Assembly: GCA_020639215.1 (NCBI GenBank)
Contig: JACKHA010000002.1
Location: 1-64,000, forward strand
Direction: 5' to 3'
DNA length: 64,000 nucleotides
Source of the DNA: Phycisphaeraceae bacterium
GTDB taxonomy: Bacteria > Planctomycetota > Phycisphaerae > Phycisphaerales > UBA1924
Part shown: piece by piece, positions 1 to 6,570 of the stretch
How positions within the stretch are numbered: position 1 is the first letter of the stretch
Layout of the letters: each line of letters opens with the position of its first letter
Program-made: the position numbers and the translations under genes
The notes under the pieces: generated by a model
Database searches by the model: none
What the model saw: only the letters and a program-made list of their open reading frames with translations
What the model was told of the DNA's origin: nothing

Positions 1-69
1 GAGACCACGCGGGCGGTGCTCACCGGGACGCTGCCGGAATCAGTGACATTGGCACAATTGACCGACAGG

Positions 70-1689
70 CTACCAGCGACGACGGTCAATGATCGCTCGA
101 TACTCAAAGCGGACCGAAAGCAAAGACACTGGGGCGGCGGCGACCCGTTCGACCTCTTCGATAAACCGGAGTGATTCTTCCTGGAGCTGCTCAACGCGAC
201 TAGCCGTCCGGTTCTGGACCGACAAGTAGTCCACGAATGTCAGCGCAATGTCCGTTGGAGCGTTCAACGAAGCCGAACTCCGCAACAACGCCCAGTCGAA
301 TTCGCCCACACGCCGACGCCGATGTGTCGTCGATGTACGTTCTACACGCTGCAGTTCGTCGAGCGGAAGTCCTGATCGGTGCGCGACGGTCTCCCAACTG
401 ATCTCGCGTGACATGGGACCCGACGTACCGTCCTCGGGATCCTGGACTCGAATCGGATATGTTCGGCAAACCATGAGCACTTTTCTCACGCGACTGGGCG
501 AAATCCCGGCTTCAGCAAGGCAACCTGCCACGGTCGTGTCACGTGACGTGACATATGGATAGCGGCCGTGGTACAGGCTGAGACCAGTGCCCTGTGTTCC
601 TTCGAGCATCACCGGCTCGCCGCCCGCGAACGCTCGGTCCAGAGCGTCTGCTACGGGCCGAACGAACGGCCGCAGTGCTTCCGTGTTCTCCGCAAGCGTT
701 ACATCGGATCTCCTGCGGTGCCGATCGAGAATGCGACGAGCGGTGGCAGCTCCGACTCCCTGTCCCGTCGAACCCATGGCCGCTTTCAAGTGAGACTCGG
801 ACTCAACGTCCTCGTCGGAGATCACCATGACCTGCGGGTCGATCGACAAACGACTGGCTTCCACTTGGCACTCGCCGATCTCCCGCAGGAGCGTGGGCAG
901 CCGAACAACGGCTCCGGCGCCGATTGCCAATCTCGCGTTGGGATTCCTGCGTGTTCCGCTCGGCAAGTGATGGAACGTGTACGGCTTTGGATCCTCCCAC
1001 ACGGTATGGCCGGCGTTCGGGCCACCCACGCGGACCAAAAGCTCGTATTCTTCGGCGAGGTAGGCGGCAATCTGGCCCTTTCCCTCGCTTCCGTATTGAC
1101 CACCCACGATCACGTCAACCGTCCGAGAGTACGTCCGTCCGAACACCCCGATGTGGCTCGCTGCGCGGAGCAGAACATCCTCGACCGTGCACCGCTCGGA
1201 TGAGATAACAACATCCGCCAGATCGGCGAGAGAGGCCACCTGACGTTCCGTAGCATTCTCCATTACAGCGGAGTAGTCGGGCAGTTCCTTCATGTTCGAA
1301 TCGGTCCGCGTGCGATACCTCGCTTCCAAGACCTCTGTTGGAGCTTCGAGGTGGATGTGGATCACGCCCATGCCATATCCCCGCCGAATCGCATTAATTT
1401 GGTCAGGAATGCGCACCGCATCTAGGACGACAATACGATTGCCGTCGTCCTGAAGCTCGTTCAGCCGCGCTTGAAGCGCGCTCACAACCCAAGCTCCGTT
1501 CGTTTGCTGGTCAAGCTGCTCTCCTGCAGCTTGCATCGCGCCTCGCTCAGCCGGCACGCCTCGCTGGAGCGCTGCGATACACTCCCGCGTCTTGATGTGG
1601 AGGGCATCAAAGCGTGCCGCGAGATTCGCGGCGAGAGTCGTCTTTCCTGCGCAGACCTGGCCCGATAGGAGCACGATGCGGTGCCGCAA
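70..1689 (-). CDS. P-loop kinase fused to adenylosuccinate-synthetase (PurA/PurZ)-like enzyme
   Basis: The 539-residue protein has two domains. Residues 1-185 form a nucleotide-kinase-like P-loop domain with the Walker A stretch GQVCAGKTT at about 10-18. Residues 190-539 match adenylosuccinate synthetase, which joins Asp to IMP using GTP. Visible landmarks are GGQYGSEGKG (197-206), NAGHTV with the catalytic-type His at 228, EGTQGTGLSLYHG and the THRRRRVGEFD substrate loop. The normal motif is GQWGDEGKG; here the catalytic Asp is Ser201. I recall the same Asp-to-Ser change in phage PurZ, which makes aminoadenylosuccinyl-dGMP, so substrate use may differ from PurA. The start is TTG, with GGAGG about 11 nt upstream, and lies 15 bp after the macrodomain gene, implying co-transcription. 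Codon use is less G/C-biased than in the core genes, suggesting transfer. Domain calls are firm; the physiological substrate is inferred. Confidence 0.85.
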   Translation of the reverse strand: MRHRIVLLSGQVCAGKTTLAANLAARFDALHIKTRECIAALQRGVPAERGAMQAAGEQLDQQTNGAWVVSALQARLNELQDDGNRIVVLDAVRIPDQINAIRRGYGMGVIHIHLEAPTEVLEARYRTRTDSNMKELPDYSAVMENATERQVASLADLADVVISSERCTVEDVLLRAASHIGVFGRTYSRTVDVIVGGQYGSEGKGQIAAYLAEEYELLVRVGGPNAGHTVWEDPKPYTFHHLPSGTRRNPNARLAIGAGAVVRLPTLLREIGECQVEASRLSIDPQVMVISDEDVESESHLKAAMGSTGQGVGAATARRILDRHRRRSDVTLAENTEALRPFVRPVADALDRAFAGGEPVMLEGTQGTGLSLYHGRYPYVTSRDTTVAGCLAEAGISPSRVRKVLMVCRTYPIRVQDPEDGTSGPMSREISWETVAHRSGLPLDELQRVERTSTTHRRRRVGEFDWALLRSSASLNAPTDIALTFVDYLSVQNRTASRVEQLQEESLRFIEEVERVAAAPVSLLSVRFEYRAIIDRRRW

Positions 1690-1704
1690 ATCCCAGTCCC
1701 TCCA

Positions 1705-3018
1705 TCATGGAAGGTCGTACACAATGACCTGCACTCCCTTCCGGGCGAGCTGGTTGTCGATGACCTCAGACACGATCTCCCAATTGCCCCCTGCTTGACC
1801 ACACCCGATTCGAGGCATCTGCACAGAGGCGCCCGCTGAAACCGCCGCGTCCCGAACTGTTCCGAGGCACTTCTCAAGTGCGGGATAGCTGACTCGCGGA
1901 AGCTTCGATGGGCCGAATCCGCGCTGCGCGACCATACTCGCGATCTGCAAGTGCAGAGGGTCTCCGAAGAAATGTGTCTGTCCCAAGGAGTGATTCTGTC
2001 CAGATGCGCACCATCGTCGGAAGTCGATCTGCGCTTCGGAGTATCGTCGGGCCAACTGTCGCGCGAATCCAGCTCCCCACGTCCCAGAGGTGTCGTTTAC
2101 CACGTGGGCGATGATCGTTGGCGATGACCCACGTGGCTCTGCAGCATCGCCATGCAAGTACGTTATGGTGGACGAAGTGGTAACGCTGCTGTCTCCAGAA
2201 ACCAACGCCAGCACCCGCGGGAATGTGGTGCCGGGATACGGAGGCACTCCCACGCATTCGGTGTGCAGGCTGCCCAGCTTGGGCCAAGGCTCGGTTCCCT
2301 TGGCGGTGTAACCTATTGCGGTGCACTCCGTCACGAGGCCGCCGTCGCTCGAGTACGATCCGCTGGGAATCTCTTCCGTCCACGTCGAAGATGGAACGGC
2401 GTAGTCGATTCTGTAGCGATCGGCGTATGCTCCAGATTCCTGACGAGACAACGCGATCAGGGCGCAAGACTGAGGCGTGAGGCGAATGTATCTCAGGAGC
2501 AAGGCCTCTGTGGAGACATCAAACTCTCGTCGTAGATCCATCAACTCATCGATGTTTAGCGTCCGCTTTCCAAGATCAGGAAGCGTACCCAGTGGCATCA
2601 GAATCTCTGCTGCGGCGAGGTTGCATAGCATCTCGAGCTGCCACTCATCGCCCACTTGCTCGTCCCGATCCGAGCGGTTTCGAACTGCTTCGGCGCAATC
2701 CGGGAATAGCGAGTGGGCGATCTCGTGGGCGATCGAGTACCGCACTCGACCTCTTGACCGATTGGGATTAAACTCGATCGAGAGCCCCAGGTCCGGCTTC
2801 GGAACAATCCTCGCATCACGGATATCGGCACAAGGGATGACATCGAGATTGAGCCACTTCGCGAGTTCAGAGGGATCGAAAGGCGGGCCTGGCCACCCCT
2901 CGTCCATTGCCCTGAGTGTGAGGTCACGGGCGCGATCGACGATGGCCTGCACGGGGTCGCGGTTGCCCGCGAATCGCCGAACCGACGGATTGGTCCACCG
3001 AACGTCCCCGCGACTCAT
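1705..3018 (-). CDS. ImmA/IrrE-type metalloprotease domain fused to a C-terminal macrodomain
   Basis: The protein has 437 residues. The N-terminal part is an ImmA/IrrE-like zinc protease: HEIAH at 98-102 supplies two metal ligands and the catalytic Glu, followed by the family block ExxCNxxAAEILMP near 129-142. Residues about 285-437 form a macrodomain (YLHGDAAEP, IIAHVVND, WGAGFA, MPRIGCGQAGG), the fold that binds or removes ADP-ribose and serves as the DarG antitoxin in DarTG systems. ImmA proteases usually cleave phage or TA repressors. The ATG start has AGGGAG upstream. It is the first gene of a minus-strand pair with the kinase-synthetase and is divergent from the DUF7002-like gene with only 51 bp between. 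An antitoxin or regulator role is inferred from domains and context. Confidence 0.85.
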   Translation of the reverse strand: MSRGDVRWTNPSVRRFAGNRDPVQAIVDRARDLTLRAMDEGWPGPPFDPSELAKWLNLDVIPCADIRDARIVPKPDLGLSIEFNPNRSRGRVRYSIAHEIAHSLFPDCAEAVRNRSDRDEQVGDEWQLEMLCNLAAAEILMPLGTLPDLGKRTLNIDELMDLRREFDVSTEALLLRYIRLTPQSCALIALSRQESGAYADRYRIDYAVPSSTWTEEIPSGSYSSDGGLVTECTAIGYTAKGTEPWPKLGSLHTECVGVPPYPGTTFPRVLALVSGDSSVTTSSTITYLHGDAAEPRGSSPTIIAHVVNDTSGTWGAGFARQLARRYSEAQIDFRRWCASGQNHSLGQTHFFGDPLHLQIASMVAQRGFGPSKLPRVSYPALEKCLGTVRDAAVSAGASVQMPRIGCGQAGGNWEIVSEVIDNQLARKGVQVIVYDLP

Positions 3019-3069
3019 GCCATCTCCCTATAGGTCCATAGAGTCTACCAACACGGAGCGGTTGCCGCG

Positions 3070-3702
3070 ATGAGGTGTCGATTGCCACTAGACCTTCAGC
3101 GATTCTGCGAACTTCGTCCGCGACTGTACCACCTGACCGCGCGAGAAAACGCGGCATCGATTCAGAACGAACGAGCTATTCGATGCGCGGCCTACCAACT
3201 CGAGGCGGCTCGAGTTGGTGGCCTGATCCGCAACCGTCGACGGGAAGGGCTCTGGGTCGACGTGGAGGGTAGGCCAGTCCACCTCCGTGATCAGCGGCCG
3301 TTGCACGCCGGGAACGTCTTGCTCGCGGCCCGCTGGACGTTTGGCGACCTTGTCGAACAATTGAATCGCCACGTCTTCTTCTGGCCGGGTGATCGCGACG
3401 CGCCTATCGGGTATGGCGTCCGGCACTTTCAGCGCTATGCCGCCGAGGATGCTCGTGTCTTGGTGTTGGACACTCGGCAGGTATTCGAGGCGAATCGCGA
3501 CCCGGGCCCGCGATTCTGTAGGTTCAACTCCGGATCGCCCAGGTGTTCGAAGGGTGTGGGCTCGCCGCGTGGTCCCGACACGTTCCTGGACGCGGAGTCC
3601 TGGCGGTACCGGCCGAGTGACGTTGTCGAAGTGGTGTTTCCAGGAATCGCTCGTCTCGTCCGCGGCGCGGTCGACGTGCGACCGGTGAGTGCGTTCGCAT
3701 AG
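3070..3702 (+). CDS. DUF7002-like protein, possible ADP-ribosyltransferase-type toxin
   Basis: This 210-residue soluble protein begins with the block RPRLYHLTARENAASI (about 16-31), followed by HLRDQRPLHAGN, a segment ending in LNRHVFFWPGD, and VLVLDTRQVF. This pattern resembles the DUF7002 family. The leading Tyr-His-Leu-Thr is reminiscent of the N-terminal NAD-binding motif of DarT-like and RNA-phosphotransferase-like ADP-ribosyltransferase folds. I cannot assign a catalytic triad with confidence. It is divergent from the ImmA/macrodomain gene, as a toxin opposite its antitoxin might be, and shares the lower G+C of that pair. The toxin role is a hypothesis; the domain resemblance comes from memory of the family. 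Confidence 0.6.
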   Translation: MRCRLPLDLQRFCELRPRLYHLTARENAASIQNERAIRCAAYQLEAARVGGLIRNRRREGLWVDVEGRPVHLRDQRPLHAGNVLLAARWTFGDLVEQLNRHVFFWPGDRDAPIGYGVRHFQRYAAEDARVLVLDTRQVFEANRDPGPRFCRFNSGSPRCSKGVGSPRGPDTFLDAESWRYRPSDVVEVVFPGIARLVRGAVDVRPVSAFA

Positions 3703-3795
3703 GCGGCGACCGTATGCAGGGCGTATCCGACCCCCGTCGATCGCTTCGTGCCGCGGCGCAACGAGTCATCCACCCTTACCGCCCGAATCGCCCCA

Positions 3796-3901
3796 AGAGA
3801 CGCGGCAGGCGGACTCCGTCGGATCCACCAAAGGGCGTACAGCGCTCCGGATACGAACGCCCAGTACTGGTCGATAACCGCCGCACAATCAACGACTTCC
3901 C
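3796..3901 (-). repeat. diverged tRNA-like direct repeat, copy A
   Basis: This copy aligns without gaps to 4088-4193 at a constant offset of 292 bp, with about 70 percent identity by eye. On the minus strand it contains GTTCGTATCC, close to a T-loop sequence, in the same orientation as the intact tRNA-Ser at 4234-4323. Confidence 0.65.
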
Positions 3902-4087
3902 GTGGTTAACGTGGTGGCCGATCGACCGAAGCCGCGGTCTGCCCGGCGACCGTCGGGAGACCCGCACGACGGAGCTCGCTAGCCTCGCCTGTCGACGTCA
4001 GCGGCGACGTCCAATCGATTCGGGGTCCGGGCGAGAGGGTGCCCAACGCCGGACGTGGCGGCGATCTTTATCGCGACGCTCGCCTAC

Positions 4088-4193
4088 AGAGACCTGTTGG
4101 GCGGTTTCCGTCCGAGCGACCAAAGCGCGTACTCGGAGCGGGATACGAACCCTCGGTACGGGTTGGAAACCCCCGAGAAACCAACGACTTCCC
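4088..4193 (-). repeat. diverged tRNA-like direct repeat, copy B
   Basis: Second copy of the repeat. Its minus strand reads CGAGGGTTCGTATCCC followed by GCTCCG, matching the 3' half of the adjacent tRNA-Ser except for one loop change and a 4-base deletion that breaks the T-stem. This makes it a degenerate tRNA-Ser remnant or former attachment site rather than a working tRNA. Confidence 0.6.
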
Positions 4194-4233
4194 AACGGTC
4201 TCTTGGACCGAACGGGAGAGTCTCTGGGGCAAG

Positions 4234-4323
4234 CGGAGCGGGAGGGATTCGAACCCTCGATACAGGAATTTCCCGTATAACGGATTAGCAATCCGTCCCC
4301 TTCAGCCTCTCGGGCACCGCTCC
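4234..4323 (-). tRNA. tRNA-Ser (anticodon GCT)
   Basis: A 90-nt tRNA with a long variable arm, as expected for serine. The acceptor arms GGAGCGG and CCGCTCC pair fully, the anticodon loop is ATTGCTAA with anticodon GCT, and the T-arm GAGGG-TTCGAAT-CCCTC is perfect. The discriminator is G. The next three bases are CTT, so CCA is not encoded. Confidence 0.95.
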
Positions 4324-4664
4324 AAACGTTCAAGCACCAAGAGTACGCCCGGCACCGAGCGCGAACAAACGCGAGACGCGGACCCGGCGGGAGCGACCTG
4401 CGCCCCTGTGGGGGAAGCACAGCGCCGAGGGTCTCTCGCGGAGGCCCGTGCGGGGCGTGCCTGAGCCGATCATCGATCGCGGGGTCTCCCGTCCGGGCGG
4501 GACGGGGCGAAGGGCGGCTCCGTTGCGAGTTTCCGGGCGGACGGAGCCGTACCCCGTACCTTCGCTGCCGCCCCGAAGCGCCCGAAGCCCGGCTCGCCTT
4601 CCAGTGGAATACCCACCTCGCGGCACGGGTACACCCGGAAACGCCCCACAGGTAGAATCCGACC
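4324..4664. other. gene-free region upstream of metal-efflux operon
   Basis: No convincing gene. It includes an inverted repeat GGCTCCGT (4516-4523) / ACGGAGCC (4541-4548), which could be a hairpin in the leader of the downstream metal operon. There is no U-tract and no recognised riboswitch. Confidence 0.4.
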
Positions 4665-5054
4665 ATCGCAAGGCTGCTCGCCATTCTGCTGCTCTGCTTC
4701 GCCTGGTTCCCGGGCAGCAGTGGGGGACCGTGCGCGCCGGGGAGCGGGCCGAACTGCCAGACGCCGCCGCCTGGCAACTGCTGTGGAGCGAACGGTGGAG
4801 CATCGGCCTGCACGGACTGCGGCGAACGTTGCACGTGCGTGAATCCCTCCCCGGGGCGGCCCGATCGCCCCGATGCTCCCCCCCCCGGCACCGACCGCGA
4901 TCGAATCGTCGGCGTGCTCTTCGCCCGTGCTCGCCTCGTTCATTGCGGCCTGGCGGCGTGCGCATCGGCCAGTGCCGGCTCGTGGACGGGGCTATGGCGG
5001 GCGGGTCGAACGCACAATGAGGCGCTGGCGCTCCTGGGTGTCTGGCGAAGGTAG
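4665..5054 (+). CDS. possible small secreted Cys-rich protein ahead of cusCBA, start unclear
   Basis: Reading from 4665, the frame gives a hydrophobic leader-like segment (RLLAILLLCFAWFPG), then a Cys-rich stretch (GNCCGANGGASACTDCGERCTC), then a Pro/Arg-rich tail, ending at TAG 5052-5054, 82 bp before cusC. A stop at 4653-4655 and the lack of any ATG, GTG or TTG before the leader leave only ATC or CTG as starts; GTG at 4839 would remove both leader and cysteines. It may be a periplasmic metal-binding accessory, or a decayed one. The context fits, but the gene call is weak. Confidence 0.35.
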   Translation: MARLLAILLLCFAWFPGSSGGPCAPGSGPNCQTPPPGNCCGANGGASACTDCGERCTCVNPSPGRPDRPDAPPPGTDRDRIVGVLFARARLVHCGLAACASASAGSWTGLWRAGRTHNEALALLGVWRR

Positions 5055-5136
5055 AGAGTCCTGTCGGAGCGGCAGTGCGCGCGGAGCGAACTGCGCCTGG
5101 CATCGGACCGTCCTCGGCCAACCACCGGGAGCCACA

Positions 5137-6570
5137 ATGTCGACCCGAATCCCCGCCCCTGCGGCCTGCGCGCTCGTTGCGTCCCTCGTCTCGGGGTGCG
5201 CATCCACCACTGTGTTTCCCGACGATCCACACCGCTTCGACGCGCGGGTCCGACCCGAGAGTGCCGGTGACCCGTCGCCCTCGGCGTTCCGCCCGGCGAC
5301 GACCGGCGGGGCGGAGTCGGTCCCATCGCTCTCGGACTCCTCCGACCCCGATGACTACGTGCGCTTCGCGGTGTACGCCAGCCCGGCGGTCGAAGCGGCC
5401 TACCAGCAGTGGCGGGCCGCCGCGGAACGTGTTCCGCAGGTGGGGGCGCTGCCCGACCCGCGCGCAACGGTCGGCTTCTTCCTCGACGAGGTGGAGACCC
5501 GCGTGGGGGCCCAGCAGGCCCGCCTCGGGTTGAGCCAGGCGTTCCCATGGCCCGGCGCGCTCGAGGCACGTCAGGACGCGGCGGCGATCGGGGCCCTCGC
5601 GGCGTGGCGCCGATTCGAGGACGCTCGCCTGCAGTCCACCGAGCGTGTGGTTGAGACGCTCCACGAGCTGGCGTACCTCGACGCGGCGACGCGCGCGACC
5701 CGCGAGATGGTCGACCTGCTGCGGTCGTTCGAAGAGGTCGTCCGCGCCCGGTATCGCGTCGGCGCCGGCTCGCACCCCGAGCTGGTCCGCGTCCAGGTCG
5801 AGCTCGGCATTCTGGACGACCGCCTGCGCCAGCTCGAAGCGATGCGCCCGGCGTATGCCGCGGCTCTGAACGCGGCGCTGAACCGTCCCGGCGACACGCC
5901 GGTCCCGATCCAGCACGGTCTGCCGGGGCGCATCGCCTCGGAGGATCCCGCGGCGCTCGCCGAGCGGGCGCGTCTGGCCAACCCGATGCTGCTCGCCCTT
6001 GACGAGCGCGTGCGACAGCAGCGGGCGCTGGGGGAGGTGGCGCGTCTCGAGGGGCGTCCCGAGTTCTCGGTCGGCCTCGACTACATCGTGACCAACGAGG
6101 CGATCAACTCTTCGATCGCCGAGAGCGGAGACGACCCCATCACGCTGACCTTCGGCGTCAGCCTGCCGATCTGGCGCGAGCGGTACGACGCGGCCGTCAG
6201 GGAAGCCACGGCCCGGAGGCTCGCGGCGGCGCACGAGCGTGCCGACGAGGCCAACCGCCTGGAAGCGGCGATCCACCGGCGGTGGTTCGAGCACACCGAC
6301 GCGGACCGGCGCGTGCGCTTGTACGAGCAGACCCTCATCCCGAAGGCCCAGGAGTCCCTCCGGGCCTCGCTCGCGGGGTTCCGCGCCGGCGACGCGACGT
6401 TCCTCGATCTGCTGGACACCGAGCGGACCCTCCTCGAGTTCGCGATCGCCGCGGAGCGGGCCAGAGCGGACCGGGGCCAGGCCCTGGCGCGACTGAACCG
6501 CCTCGTGGGCGAGCCCGTTCCTTCCCGATCCGAATCCGCCGACACCGATGCCAACGGAGTCTCACCATGA
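5137..6570 (+). CDS. cusC: outer-membrane efflux lipoprotein (CusC/TolC family)
   Basis: The 477-residue protein should be the outer-membrane channel of a heavy-metal RND pump. It starts at ATG 5137, with CGGGAG upstream, because this places a lipoprotein signal at the N-terminus: MSTRIPAPAACALVASLVSGC with lipobox LVSGC. The remainder is two long helical OEP repeats, with segments such as TRATREMVDLLRSFEEVVRARYRVGAG and the closing RAGDATFLDLLDTERTLLEF typical of metal-efflux OMFs. Its TGA overlaps the ATG of cusB (ATGA), implying translational coupling. Specificity for Cu/Ag versus Zn/Co cannot be read from this subunit. Confidence 0.9.
   Translation: MSTRIPAPAACALVASLVSGCASTTVFPDDPHRFDARVRPESAGDPSPSAFRPATTGGAESVPSLSDSSDPDDYVRFAVYASPAVEAAYQQWRAAAERVPQVGALPDPRATVGFFLDEVETRVGAQQARLGLSQAFPWPGALEARQDAAAIGALAAWRRFEDARLQSTERVVETLHELAYLDAATRATREMVDLLRSFEEVVRARYRVGAGSHPELVRVQVELGILDDRLRQLEAMRPAYAAALNAALNRPGDTPVPIQHGLPGRIASEDPAALAERARLANPMLLALDERVRQQRALGEVARLEGRPEFSVGLDYIVTNEAINSSIAESGDDPITLTFGVSLPIWRERYDAAVREATARRLAAAHERADEANRLEAAIHRRWFEHTDADRRVRLYEQTLIPKAQESLRASLAGFRAGDATFLDLLDTERTLLEFAIAAERARADRGQALARLNRLVGEPVPSRSESADTDANGVSP

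Larger units (their letters stand above)
3703..4233. other. gene-free boundary region with tRNA-like repeats
   Basis: No credible gene is seen between the DUF7002-like gene and tRNA-Ser. The stretch is dominated by two diverged direct copies of a tRNA-like sequence (listed separately). The open frames crossing it read as typical translated tRNA sequence. It probably marks the edge of an integrated island. Confidence 0.6.

Noticed and set aside
1..69. Start of a further operon gene at the left edge
   Set aside because: Only a GTG-initiated stub of a few codons could be read before the edge; too short to support a call.
3070..3702. Calling the DUF7002-like protein DarT outright
   Set aside because: Only the leading YHLT block is shared by eye; the DarT NAD-loop and catalytic Glu context are not evident.
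4088..4193. A second functional tRNA-Ser
   Set aside because: The T-stem is broken by a 4-base deletion and no complete acceptor or anticodon arm can be drawn.
3714..4280. 188-codon plus-strand frame next to tRNA-Ser
   Set aside because: It translates tRNA-like repeats and the tRNA itself, giving the familiar false peptides such as GFEPS; no start signal or domain.
4330..6294. 654-codon minus-strand frame across the region upstream of cusC
   Set aside because: Antisense to cusC; no domain and atypical composition.
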